The position numbers and the translations under genes are program-made. From Dysgonamonadaceae bacterium (lineage in GTDB: Bacteria; Bacteroidota; Bacteroidia; Bacteroidales; Azobacteroidaceae), in the NCBI GenBank assembly GCA_031255425.1, contig JAIRSN010000033.1, positions 1 through 9,304 on the forward strand: 9,304 nucleotides of DNA, read 5' to 3'. Positions 1-6,842 of this stretch are shown in pieces. Position 1 is the stretch's first letter; each line of letters begins with the position of its first letter. The notes under the pieces are model-generated. The model worked only from the letters and a program-made list of their open reading frames with translations, did no database searches and was not told where the DNA came from.

Positions 1-260
1 TGTCCGATGCGCAGGAACTGATCGGGTTGGCTCAACCGGGGCTTATTGAGAAAGAAAGGCATTACGTCCCTTATGGGAATCATTTGTTTGAAGTCGATGT
101 TTTTCACGGAGACAAAGAAGGCTTGGTTGTTGCCGAACTGGAACTCCAATCGGAAAACGAAGCCTTCGAAAAACCCGGCTGGCTGGGCGATGAAGTCACT
201 TTCGACGAGCGATACTACAATGCTTATCTGGCGTCACATTCAATAAATGAATTGATATGA
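1..260 (+). CDS. CYTH domain protein, C-terminal part (5' end outside window)
   Basis: The reading frame is open from base 3 at the window edge and ends with TGA at 258-260, so the N-terminal part of the protein, including the usual ExExK motif of CYTH proteins, lies outside. What is visible matches the C-terminal half of a bacterial CYTH (triphosphate tunnel metalloenzyme-like) domain. It has a leaving segment with EKERHYVPY, then the acidic beta strands FEVDVF and VVAELEL, then the W-L-G-x-E-V-T and RYYNAYLA segments. In this fold the alternating acidic and basic residues line a tunnel that binds triphosphate or polyphosphate with divalent metal; the substrate of the bacterial orphan members is often unknown. 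The stop codon overlaps the start of the DUF4294 gene by four bases (ATGA), so the two are probably cotranscribed and translationally coupled. An internal TTG at 27 is not a credible start, because family sequence continues upstream of it. Confidence 0.86.
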   Translation, partial: SDAQELIGLAQPGLIEKERHYVPYGNHLFEVDVFHGDKEGLVVAELELQSENEAFEKPGWLGDEVTFDERYYNAYLASHSINELI

Positions 261-853
261 AGCGTTTCAAAATCCTGGTTGTCCTTTGCGCTGTTTCTTT
301 TGGTTTTTGCACAAAAACATTTGCCCAAAAGAGCTTTCGGGACAGTATTCCACCTTTTATTGTAAGCGGCGAAGATACGATTCAGACGATGGTGCTGAAT
401 GCCGTTTATATTTATCCGCCTCAGACGTCCAAAAATAAAAAGCAGGAAGAACAGTATCAAAAACTAATCCGGGACATAAAAAAAACCTTGCCGTACGCCA
501 AACTTATTTACAATACACTTGTCGAGACGTATGAATATATGATGACTTTGCCGGACGATAAGGCGCGGGAAGAGCATTTGAAACGAATGGAAAAAGACCT
601 TTTTGCCGAATATAAACCGGCTTTGAAAAAGATGACCTTATCTCAGGGAAAATTATTGATTAAATTGATTGATCGCGAATGTAACCAGGATTCCTACACA
701 ATACTCAAAGCATTTTTGGGTTCTTTCCGCGCCGGTTTTTGGAATCTGTTCGCCAGCATGTTTGGCGCCAGCCTGAAATCGGAATGGGACGCAGACGGAC
801 GCGATGCCGCCGCCGAACGAATTGTACAAATGGTGGAAATGGGATTGCTCTGA
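257..853 (+). CDS. DUF4294 domain protein, exported, function unknown
   Basis: This 198-residue protein has an N-terminal signal peptide: basic MKRFK, a hydrophobic stretch at about residues 6-20, and a likely signal peptidase I site after TFAQ near residue 24. The mature part is helical and charged, with the hallmarks I associate with DUF4294. These are a short beta start around the NAVYIYPP segment, a long helical region rich in Lys, Glu and Arg (residues 60-130), and the conserved stretch GKLLIKLIDREC (about residues 131-142) followed by a Trp/Phe/Gly-rich segment (GFWNLFASMFG). I know the family from Bacteroidota, with no established function. The start is fixed by the 4-base overlap with the CYTH gene. 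The 61 bases after the stop (854-914) separate it from the convergent pseudouridine synthase gene. I saw only a very weak hairpin there (TTGC/GCAA arms near 880-894), so termination is unclear. Confidence 0.85.
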   Translation: MKRFKILVVLCAVSFGFCTKTFAQKSFRDSIPPFIVSGEDTIQTMVLNAVYIYPPQTSKNKKQEEQYQKLIRDIKKTLPYAKLIYNTLVETYEYMMTLPDDKAREEHLKRMEKDLFAEYKPALKKMTLSQGKLLIKLIDRECNQDSYTILKAFLGSFRAGFWNLFASMFGASLKSEWDADGRDAAAERIVQMVEMGLL

Positions 854-914
854 AATTAAGGGGTCTGCGTATTCGAATTGCTTTCCTTGCAAAACAATAA
901 ACTGAAAATAACTG

Positions 915-1601
915 TCAACGGCATTCAATCTGTTGTTCCATCAAGCGCCACAATTTATCGCTTTCCGGAACAGGCGCCGTGATCTCTATTTTTTCTTTTG
1001 AAACGGGATGGATAAATGCTATTTTACGCGAGTGAAGACTTATTCCTCCTTCGGGATTCGAGCGGTCGAACCCATATTTCAAGTCGCCTTTAACAGGACA
1101 GCCTATCTTGGCTAATTGACAGCGAATTTGGTGATGGCGTCCCGTTTTCAAATCAATTTCGAGTAAATAATAAGAATCGGAACGAGCGATGACTCCGTAG
1201 GAAAGAATCGCTTTTTTTGCGTTTGGCTTTTCCGTATCATAAGCATACGACCGATTCTGCTTTTCATTCCTGACCAGATAATGAATGATTTCGCTTTCGT
1301 GTTGTGGAGGCGGGTTTTTAACGATTGCCCAATAGGTTTTCTTTACTGTCCCCTCGCAGAACATTTTGTTCAGCCGAGACAGGGCTTTACTCGTTTTTGC
1401 AAAAAGGACCAAACCCGAAACAGGGCGATCCAACCGATGCACAACACCGGTAAACACATTGCCCTGTTTGTTGTATTTTTCTTTCAACCACTGCTTTACG
1501 GTTTCCGAGAGAGGTAAGTCGCCGGTTTTGTCGCCCTGAACAATTTCGGAACAGGTTTTATTTACCGCAATAATATGATTGTCTTCATATATTACCTCCA
1601 T
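915..1601 (-). CDS. RluA-family pseudouridine synthase (no S4 domain)
   Basis: The 228-residue product isomerises uridine to pseudouridine in rRNA or tRNA. The RluA signature HRLDRPVSG is at residues 55-63 with the catalytic aspartate at D58. The second conserved block, KTGRHHQIR, is at residues 152-160, and the protein ends with the usual GISLHSRKIAF-type strand and a HP-x-x-x-E segment. The N-terminus begins directly with the catalytic fold (IYEDNHIIAVNK), so there is no S4 RNA-binding domain. That places it with the short RluA-like members rather than RluC or RluD, and the target uridine cannot be read from the sequence. It starts 4 bases after the nadD stop, the tightest spacing in the operon. 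A GGAG at 1609-1612 (minus strand), 7 bases before the ATG, is one of the few Shine-Dalgarno-like sites in the window and may help reinitiation after nadD. Confidence 0.93.
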   Translation of the reverse strand: MEVIYEDNHIIAVNKTCSEIVQGDKTGDLPLSETVKQWLKEKYNKQGNVFTGVVHRLDRPVSGLVLFAKTSKALSRLNKMFCEGTVKKTYWAIVKNPPPQHESEIIHYLVRNEKQNRSYAYDTEKPNAKKAILSYGVIARSDSYYLLEIDLKTGRHHQIRCQLAKIGCPVKGDLKYGFDRSNPEGGISLHSRKIAFIHPVSKEKIEITAPVPESDKLWRLMEQQIECR

Positions 1602-1605
1602 AAGA

Positions 1606-2226
1606 TTACTCCGCAGGCACTTCTCCTTCAGTGTTCTCTACAACCGGAGGTTCTGGTTTGAAAAATCCGGTGTTGACAACCTCCTCAAAGGTATTCAGAG
1701 GCATGTAGAAACGAACATCTTTTTCCTGAGCAATGGAGTTGCGAATAAAAGTAGAAGACATTTCAATTTTAGGCGCTTCTTTACAGAGGCGTACATTCGG
1801 ATGATTGATGAAAATCCGGTCGGAACCTCTTCGCGGGTAAATGAGGATTTTGAAGTTTTTCATTATCAACTGATAATCTTTCCAACGATGAAAGGTCGCC
1901 CAATTATCCGAACCGATAATCAATTCAAAAGTATCTTGAATATGTAATATTCTCAATTTTTGTAAAGTATTGATCGTGTAGGATGGTTGAGGCATTTCCC
2001 ATTCAATCGTACAGATTTTGAATTTGTCGTAACCCCTTATCGATTTTTCCAATAAATCCAAACGCATGTTTTGATCCAGCAAATCTGTTTTTTTCTTCAA
2101 GGGGTTTTGTGGCGTGATCAAAAACCAAATTTGATCGTATTCTTCGTACTCGGCGAGGTAATTCGCTATCGCCAAATGTCCAACATGTACCGGGTTAAAT
2201 GATCCCGGAAAAACACCTATTTTCAT
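1606..2226 (-). CDS. nadD: Nicotinate-nucleotide adenylyltransferase
   Basis: NadD transfers AMP from ATP to nicotinate mononucleotide to form deamido-NAD, the step before NAD synthetase in cytoplasmic NAD biosynthesis. The nucleotidyltransferase signature GSFNPVHVGH occupies residues 8-17, with the HxGH histidines that bind the ATP phosphates. The second ATP-binding motif of the family, usually ISSTxIR, reads MSSTFIR at residues 156-162. The internal segment LIIGSDNWATFHRWKDY (about 102-118) is typical of NadD and helps distinguish it from CoaD. The protein is 206 residues. The family core is finished by about residue 190, and the remaining tail is rich in Pro, Glu and Val (from about KPEPPVVENTEGEVPAE) and looks disordered. 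It lies 21 bases downstream of yicC and 4 bases upstream of the pseudouridine synthase gene, so it is most likely expressed from the yicC promoter. Confidence 0.95.
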   Translation of the reverse strand: MKIGVFPGSFNPVHVGHLAIANYLAEYEEYDQIWFLITPQNPLKKKTDLLDQNMRLDLLEKSIRGYDKFKICTIEWEMPQPSYTINTLQKLRILHIQDTFELIIGSDNWATFHRWKDYQLIMKNFKILIYPRRGSDRIFINHPNVRLCKEAPKIEMSSTFIRNSIAQEKDVRFYMPLNTFEEVVNTGFFKPEPPVVENTEGEVPAE

Positions 2227-2247
2227 GTGTGTACTATGAGTTTATTA

Positions 2248-3120
2248 TTATAAAACATTTAATATTTGTTCTTTCACCTGCTCCAATTCATCTTTCATTC
2301 GGACAACTAATTTTTGCATTTCCGCATGATTGGATTTAGACCCTAATGTATTAACTTCCCGACCTATTTCCTGGGTAATAAAACCCAATTTGCGCCCCTG
2401 GTTTTTTTCTGTTTCCATTGTTTCTGTAAAATACTTGAGGTGATTGTCGAGGCGTACTTTTTCTTCGCTTACGTCTAATCGTTCGATATAGTAAATTAAT
2501 TCCTGTTCAAACCGATTTTCGTCGTATGAAGCGAGTTCCGTTTTCTTAAGCGCGTCCATCATACGCGCCTTAATTTTTTCAATGCGCTCCGCATCGTATC
2601 TTTCTATTTCCTGTAAAAGGGATGCGATGGTTTTGAGCTTGCTCTTAAACACTTTTTGAAGCATCTTTCCTTCTTGAACGCGGAAAGCGACAAACGCTTT
2701 CAATGCTTTGGATATGGTGTTTTTTACCGTATTCCATTCGGCTTCGTCCAATTCGGCTGTTTCGGTTTTAATTGCTTCCGGAAGCCGGAGAATGACGGAC
2801 AAACAATCCGGAGGGACTTCAATATTCAATTTGTTTGATATTTCTTTAATTTGTTCGTAGTAATTTTCGATAATGCCCGGATTGATTTTAGAAGGAATGG
2901 TCGTATCGACATGTTCGATGGAAACGAAAAAATCAACTTTTCCCCTTTCTATTGTTTGAGAAAGCATGTTACGGATTTCTATTTCTTTTTCACGGTAAGT
3001 GGCTGGTATCTTCGTATTTAAATCCAGTTGTTTACTGTTAAGAGATTTAATTTCCACGCTTATTTTTTTATTGGGAAGCTCTGTTACGGCTTTCCCAAAT
3101 CCGGTCATTGATTGAATCAT
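2248..3120 (-). CDS. yicC: YicC family protein (YicC/YloC endoribonuclease family)
   Basis: I place the start at 3120, giving 290 residues that begin MIQSMTGFGKA, the standard beginning of this family. The frame stays open upstream to an ATG at 3183, but those 21 extra codons are AT-rich, have no family similarity and lie across the likely promoter. The N-terminal YicC domain covers roughly residues 1-155. The C-terminal DUF1732 domain is recognisable by the GRKLGFITQEIGREVNTLGSK segment at about 239-259 and by the N-H-A-x-M-Q-x-x-V-x-x-K-D-E-L-E-Q-x-K-E-Q run that ends the protein. Members have been described as stress-related endoribonucleases or factors promoting small-RNA decay. The middle of the protein is strongly helical and charged. 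It is the first gene of a leftward operon with nadD and an RluA-type gene. In the Bacteroidales gene order I recall, gmk usually follows yicC; here it does not. Confidence 0.93.
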   Translation of the reverse strand: MIQSMTGFGKAVTELPNKKISVEIKSLNSKQLDLNTKIPATYREKEIEIRNMLSQTIERGKVDFFVSIEHVDTTIPSKINPGIIENYYEQIKEISNKLNIEVPPDCLSVILRLPEAIKTETAELDEAEWNTVKNTISKALKAFVAFRVQEGKMLQKVFKSKLKTIASLLQEIERYDAERIEKIKARMMDALKKTELASYDENRFEQELIYYIERLDVSEEKVRLDNHLKYFTETMETEKNQGRKLGFITQEIGREVNTLGSKSNHAEMQKLVVRMKDELEQVKEQILNVL

Positions 3121-3137
3121 CTTTTGATTTGTTTCTG

Positions 3138-3168
3138 CAAAAGTAGTTTTTTTATCTAAATAAATAAA
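3138..3168 (-). promoter_or_regulatory. Bacteroidota-type promoter for yicC-nadD-rluA operon
   Basis: On the minus strand a perfect TANNTTTG -7 box (TACTTTTG) lies at 3145-3138. Nineteen bases further upstream there is TTTA (3168-3165), three of four matches to the TTTG -33 box. Transcription would begin near 3131, about 11 bases before the ATG at 3120 and downstream of the alternative ATG at 3183, which supports the shorter yicC start. It overlaps the divergent tsaB promoter. Confidence 0.55.
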
Positions 3169-3176
3169 TAACTTTG
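3147..3176 (+). promoter_or_regulatory. Bacteroidota-type promoter for tsaB
   Basis: On the plus strand TAACTTTG at 3169-3176 is a perfect TANNTTTG -7 box, with TTTT (3147-3150) 18 bases upstream as a three-of-four -33 box. The start codon of tsaB at 3197 is 20 bases beyond the box, so the leader is short. The element interleaves with the yicC promoter on the other strand. Confidence 0.5.
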
Positions 3177-3196
3177 TCATCAAAATTCAATTTTTA

Positions 3197-3922
3197 ATGA
3201 AAAAAATGGTTTGTTTGTTGCTTATAGATACTTCCACAAAGGTATGCTCTTTGGCTTTATCCGTTGATGGCAAGCCGGTTTTCGTCCGGGTAAGTTTAGA
3301 CGAGGCATCGCACGCTTCCCTGTTGGGTGTTTTTGCCTGGGAAGCCGTCGAATATGCGCGAACCAATCATCTTAAAATTGATGCGGTAGCGGTCAGCGCC
3401 GGTCCCGGTTCGTATACAGGATTAAGAATCGGAATATCGGAGGCCAAAGGTTTATGTTACGGTTTGGGGATTCCGTTGATTGCGGTTCCTACTCCTAAAA
3501 TACTTGCCTCGGCGTACCTTGCTCTTGCTTCCAATGTTTCTTTGGGAGGGCAAGAGGCGAGATTTCTCTGCCCGATGATTGATGCTCGAAGAATGGAAGT
3601 CTATACGGCTTTATATGATTCCGGTCTCAACGAAATTCATCCGGTACAGAGTGAAATCATTGTTGAAGACAGTTATAAAGAATATCTGGACGAAGATGTT
3701 GTCGTGTTTTTCGGCGACGGTTCGGACAAATGCCGTATGATTCTTCAATCGCCCAATGCCTTGTTTGTGAAAAATGTTTACCCTCATGCAAAAGCGATGA
3801 TCCGGTTGGCGGAAAAAGCATTTGAGAAGTGCGAATTTGTAGATGTTGCTTATTTCGAGCCTTTTTATTTGAAGGAATTTCAAGCAACAGTTGCAAAAAA
3901 TAAAGTTTTAACCTCTTTGTAA
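3197..3922 (+). CDS. tsaB: tRNA threonylcarbamoyladenosine biosynthesis protein TsaB
   Basis: TsaB is the non-catalytic partner of TsaD in the TsaB-TsaD-TsaE complex that places threonylcarbamoyl on A37 of ANN-decoding tRNAs (t6A). The protein is an ASKHA-fold pseudo-enzyme. The first phosphate-loop-like segment is LLIDTSTKVCSLAL at residues 8-21, the family signature SAGPGSYTGLRIG is at 67-79, and DARRMEVY at 129-136 is another well-conserved block. The 241 residues match the usual TsaB length, with the expected variable C-terminal half. ATG at 3197 and ATG at 3206 (residue 4) are both possible. The second gives a more canonical beginning (MVCLLLIDTST), and neither has a clear ribosome binding site. 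The gene stands alone as a rightward transcription unit divergent from yicC. The next gene begins 31 bases after its stop, so some read-through into the mannanase gene is likely. Confidence 0.95.
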   Translation: MKKMVCLLLIDTSTKVCSLALSVDGKPVFVRVSLDEASHASLLGVFAWEAVEYARTNHLKIDAVAVSAGPGSYTGLRIGISEAKGLCYGLGIPLIAVPTPKILASAYLALASNVSLGGQEARFLCPMIDARRMEVYTALYDSGLNEIHPVQSEIIVEDSYKEYLDEDVVVFFGDGSDKCRMILQSPNALFVKNVYPHAKAMIRLAEKAFEKCEFVDVAYFEPFYLKEFQATVAKNKVLTSL

Positions 3923-3946
3923 TTCAATAAACACTATATAATTTAT
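3916..3946 (+). promoter_or_regulatory. Possible weak promoter for the GH26 gene
   Basis: TTTG at 3916-3919, inside the last codons of tsaB, is followed after 19 bases by TAATTTAT (3939-3946), which keeps TA and the first two T of the TANNTTTG box but lacks its TG end. The spacing is right but the -7 box is poor, so this may be a weak or activator-dependent promoter or no promoter at all. Confidence 0.25.
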
Positions 3947-3953
3947 CTTACGT

Positions 3954-5129
3954 ATGAAACATTTCAAATGGACATTTTTGGTTTTTGTGTTGTTGACCGG
4001 CGGTTGTTTTTCTTTTTGTTGCAGGGACAAAATGAAAATTCACGAAGAATCGGTTCGGAATAAAATGGTTGACAAGAACGCAACAATAGAAACGGTTGCT
4101 TTGTACGACAATTTGGATAAGCTCTCAAACAGCCATATTCTTTTCGGGCATCAGGCTGCAACGGAATACGGACGAGGGTGGTATGGCGACAAAGACCGTT
4201 CGGATGTGAAAGATGCCACCGGTTCTCATCCGGCTGTTGTCGGGCATGATTTTCAGAATTTCACTTATGCCGTTCAGGAAGAAACTTCGATAAAGGAGGA
4301 ACAGCTCCGCTTGGCCGGATTGATTTCGGAACAGTACAATCGGGGAGGCGTCATCACAATCGCATGGCATTTTCCCAATCCGGTTGCGGGTGATTCTTTC
4401 TATTGGGACGACGAATCGGTCCCCGCTGTTTCCGAAATTATCCCCGGAGGCGCATATCACGAACGATATAAGGAAATTCTCGGTAGAGTAGGGGATTTCG
4501 CCCATTTGGTGAAAGGCGCGAAAGGCGAAGCCGTTCCGATGATTTTTCGTCCTTATCACGAATTTGACGGCAGTTGGTTCTGGTGGGGCGCAGAACATGC
4601 CTCTCCAGCCGATTTTATTCAACTGTGGCAATTTACCGTTTCGTATTTAAGAGACAGCCTGCATGTTCACAACTTCATTTATGCTTTTTCTCCCGATTGC
4701 AAATACAACACCGAAGAAGAATACCTGGAAAAATATCCGGGCGATGAATGGGTGGATTTGGTGGGTGTGGATAATTACCACGATTTTGGACGGGATGCCG
4801 ACGGTTCCTTAGACGCCGGCGGTAAAAAACTTCAGATCGTGTCCGATTATGCAGAAAAGCACAAAAAGTTGGCCGCATTTACCGAAACCGGACTGGAATC
4901 CATTCCCGATACAACATGGTGGACGAATACATTATTAAAGACATTGAAGGAATCAAATATCAAAATGACTTATGTTTTAGTGTGGCGAAACGATTCCCAA
5001 AGCGAGACACATTATTACGCCTCCCCCGCGGGACATCCGAGTCATGCCGATTTCGTTGAATTTTACAATGATCCTTATACTTTATTCAGTAACGATTTAT
5101 CCGATATTTATATTTTGAAAATCGAATAA
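3954..5129 (+). CDS. GH26 beta-mannanase-like glycoside hydrolase, probable lipoprotein
   Basis: GH26 enzymes are retaining (beta/alpha)8-barrel hydrolases, most often endo-beta-1,4-mannanases acting on mannan or galactomannan; a few act on xylan or mixed-linkage glucan. The proposed acid/base is E203 in RPYHEFDGSWFWWG and the nucleophile is E311 in FTETGLE. Their spacing of 108 residues equals that of the characterised Cellvibrio Man26A pair (E212 and E320). Other family blocks are FGHQAATEYG (64-73), VGHDF (96-100), IAWHFPNP (136-143) and VDNYHDFG (272-279). The N-terminus is a signal sequence, and C18 in LLTGGC could be lipidated, although the -3 residue is Thr rather than Leu; C22 and C23 follow closely. 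The protein is a single catalytic domain of 391 residues with no carbohydrate-binding module. No SusC/SusD pair, GH130, mannobiose epimerase or transporter lies nearby. The flanking genes are tsaB and an SDR gene. Confidence 0.9.
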   Translation: MKHFKWTFLVFVLLTGGCFSFCCRDKMKIHEESVRNKMVDKNATIETVALYDNLDKLSNSHILFGHQAATEYGRGWYGDKDRSDVKDATGSHPAVVGHDFQNFTYAVQEETSIKEEQLRLAGLISEQYNRGGVITIAWHFPNPVAGDSFYWDDESVPAVSEIIPGGAYHERYKEILGRVGDFAHLVKGAKGEAVPMIFRPYHEFDGSWFWWGAEHASPADFIQLWQFTVSYLRDSLHVHNFIYAFSPDCKYNTEEEYLEKYPGDEWVDLVGVDNYHDFGRDADGSLDAGGKKLQIVSDYAEKHKKLAAFTETGLESIPDTTWWTNTLLKTLKESNIKMTYVLVWRNDSQSETHYYASPAGHPSHADFVEFYNDPYTLFSNDLSDIYILKIE

Positions 5130-5143
5130 TTTAATTACCTTTG
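5114..5143 (+). promoter_or_regulatory. Bacteroidota-type promoter for SDR-DUF4290 unit
   Basis: TTTG at 5114-5117, within the end of the mannanase gene, is followed after 18 bases by a perfect -7 box TACCTTTG at 5136-5143. Both boxes match the consensus exactly. The ATG at 5154 is only 10 bases past the box, so the transcript would have almost no leader. This separates the SDR-DUF4290 pair from the mannanase gene transcriptionally. Confidence 0.7.
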
Positions 5144-5153
5144 TGTCCAAATT

Positions 5154-6173
5154 ATGAGAATATTACTTATCGGAGGTACTGGAACAATAAGTACGGCTAT
5201 TTCCAAATTATTAGTTACACAGGGTCATGAACTGTATCTCTTGAACAGAGGTAAAAGGACTGATGTTTTGCCGGGCGGTATTCATTTGCTGGTTGCAGAC
5301 GTAAATAATGAAACAGCGGTTGCAGCAAAAATCAGAGACCTGGATTTTGACTGCGTAGCCGATTTTATCGCATTTACTCCTGAACAATTGCAAAGGGATT
5401 TTCGTTTATTCAGAAACAAAACGAAACAATTTATTTTTATCAGTTCCGCTTCCGTATATCAAAAACCGCTTTCCGATTACCGTGTATCGGAAGCGACGCC
5501 GCTGGCGAATCCTTATTGGCAGTATTCGCGGGATAAAATTGCCTGCGAAGATTACCTGATGAAACTGTATCGCGAAGAAGGATTCCCGGTGACTATCGTC
5601 CGCCCGAGTTATACGTACGACGAACGTTCCGTCCCTCTGGGTATCCGCGGAAAAAACGGAACCTGGCAAGTCCTGAAACGAATGATGGAAGGGAAACCGG
5701 TCATTATTCACGGTGACGGCACGTCCCTCTGGACCATGACGCACAGCAGCGATTTTGCCAAAGGTTTTGTTGGACTGACAGGAAACCTTCACGCCTTGGG
5801 CGAAGCCGTTCAAATCACTTCGGATGAAACGCTTACGTGGAATCAAATTTACCAGTGTATCGCCCGTGCGTTGGACGTTCCATTGAAGGCGGTTCATTTC
5901 TCTTCCGAATTCCTGGGGGCGGTTGGTCCTTACGATTTTTACGGAGGCTTGTTGGGCGATAAAGCCGTTTCGGTGGTGTTCGACAATGCAAAATTGAAAC
6001 GATTGGTACCCGGATTTGTCGCAACAAAGCGATTTGACCAGGGAATAAAAGATACGGTTTGCTATATTTTAGCTCATCCGGAATTGCAGCGGCCGGATGA
6101 AGAATTTGATAAATGGTGCGACAGGCTGATAGACAGCAGAGAGAAATTAGTAAATAAAATAAACAAAAATTAA
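5154..6173 (+). CDS. NAD(P)-dependent epimerase/dehydratase family protein (extended SDR)
   Basis: The 339-residue protein has an N-terminal Rossmann fold with the dinucleotide loop GGTGTIS at residues 7-13, an acidic D49 after the third strand (VAD), the SSASVYQ strand at 97-103 and the active-site pair Y124/K128 in QYSRDK. The next segment, VTIVRPSYTY, is the usual substrate-side strand of extended SDRs. The GGTGxIS loop and the HGDGTSLWTMTHSSDFAKGFVGL segment resemble a subgroup related to plant CSP41 and sugar-nucleotide epimerases that is widespread in Bacteroidota and has no assigned reaction. A sugar-nucleotide or similar substrate is an inference only. It starts at the first ATG, directly after a consensus promoter. 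The DUF4290 gene begins 7 bases after its stop, so the two form one transcription unit. It ends in a lysine- and asparagine-rich tail. Confidence 0.9.
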   Translation: MRILLIGGTGTISTAISKLLVTQGHELYLLNRGKRTDVLPGGIHLLVADVNNETAVAAKIRDLDFDCVADFIAFTPEQLQRDFRLFRNKTKQFIFISSASVYQKPLSDYRVSEATPLANPYWQYSRDKIACEDYLMKLYREEGFPVTIVRPSYTYDERSVPLGIRGKNGTWQVLKRMMEGKPVIIHGDGTSLWTMTHSSDFAKGFVGLTGNLHALGEAVQITSDETLTWNQIYQCIARALDVPLKAVHFSSEFLGAVGPYDFYGGLLGDKAVSVVFDNAKLKRLVPGFVATKRFDQGIKDTVCYILAHPELQRPDEEFDKWCDRLIDSREKLVNKINKN

Positions 6174-6180
6174 AAACATC

Positions 6181-6789
6181 ATGATAACAGCGATGAAATA
6201 TAATACGCGAGAAAAGCGGTTGGTATTGCCGGAGTACGGAAGAAGTATTCAAAATATGGTCGATTACTGTGTTTCCCTGTCCGACCGGGGAGAAAGAACC
6301 AAGTGTGCCAATACGATTATTACCATTATGGGAAACATGTTTCCCCATTTGCGGGATATAAATGATTTCAAGCACATCCTTTGGGACCACCTGGCTATTA
6401 TGTCGAATTTCGCATTAGACATTGATTATCCCTATGAAGTGGTGAAAAAGGAAGACCTGCATGCCAAGCCCGATAAACTGCCTTATTCTCAAGGCAGGAT
6501 CATTTATAAACATTACGGAAGGTACCTGGAAAATATGATTCGCAAGGCGACGGAACATGAAAACGGCGAACACAAGGATTACCTGATTTCATTATTGGCA
6601 AATCACATGAAGAAGTCGTTTCTCACATGGAACAAGGAAGTAGTAGACGATCAGAAGATTTTCAAGGATTTGGAATTGCTTTCCAGGGGACATTTTGTGT
6701 TGGACGAAGATTCGCACAAACTAACCGAATCGAAAGACATCTTGTCTAAAAAGAATAAAAACCTGACGCGCAGGCAACAGGGTAAGTAA
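6181..6789 (+). CDS. DUF4290 domain protein, function unknown
   Basis: This cytoplasmic protein of up to 202 residues has no signal peptide or membrane segment. It begins MKYNTREKRLVLPEYGRSIQ from its fifth residue, which is the start I recall for DUF4290 proteins. ATG at 6193 is therefore as likely a start as 6181, and the upstream four residues (MITA) may not be translated. The domain fills most of the sequence. Conserved-looking blocks are YGRSIQNMVDYC (19-30), the NMFPHLRDINDFKHILWDHL segment (52-71) and the later NHMKKSFLTWNKE segment. The last 30 residues are basic and look disordered, a possible nucleic-acid-binding tail (inference). It is second in a unit with the SDR gene. In Bacteroidales genomes I recall this gene being followed by murA. 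Here a terminator and a convergent gene follow. Confidence 0.88.
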   Translation: MITAMKYNTREKRLVLPEYGRSIQNMVDYCVSLSDRGERTKCANTIITIMGNMFPHLRDINDFKHILWDHLAIMSNFALDIDYPYEVVKKEDLHAKPDKLPYSQGRIIYKHYGRYLENMIRKATEHENGEHKDYLISLLANHMKKSFLTWNKEVVDDQKIFKDLELLSRGHFVLDEDSHKLTESKDILSKKNKNLTRRQQGK

Positions 6790-6805
6790 GAAATATTGGT
6801 AGAGG

Positions 6806-6842
6806 AAAAATACAGTGGCCTGAAGGTCACTGTATTTTTTTT
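6806..6842. terminator. Bidirectional Rho-independent terminator
   Basis: Arms 6806-6820 and 6825-6839 can form a 15-base-pair stem with one G-U pair and a TGAA loop (6821-6824). The core is ACAGTGGCC pairing with GGTCACTGT. It is followed by a T run to 6842 on the plus strand and by five T on the minus strand. It lies between the DUF4290 stop (6789) and the fabG stop (6846), so it can end both convergent units. Confidence 0.92.

Noticed and set aside
880..894. Hairpin between the DUF4294 and pseudouridine synthase genes as a convergent terminator
   Set aside because: Only four base pairs (TTGC/GCAA) with no following T run.
4125..4631. 168-codon open frame on the minus strand opposite the mannanase gene
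   Set aside because: It lies wholly opposite the catalytic core of GH26 and has no credible start region or domain.
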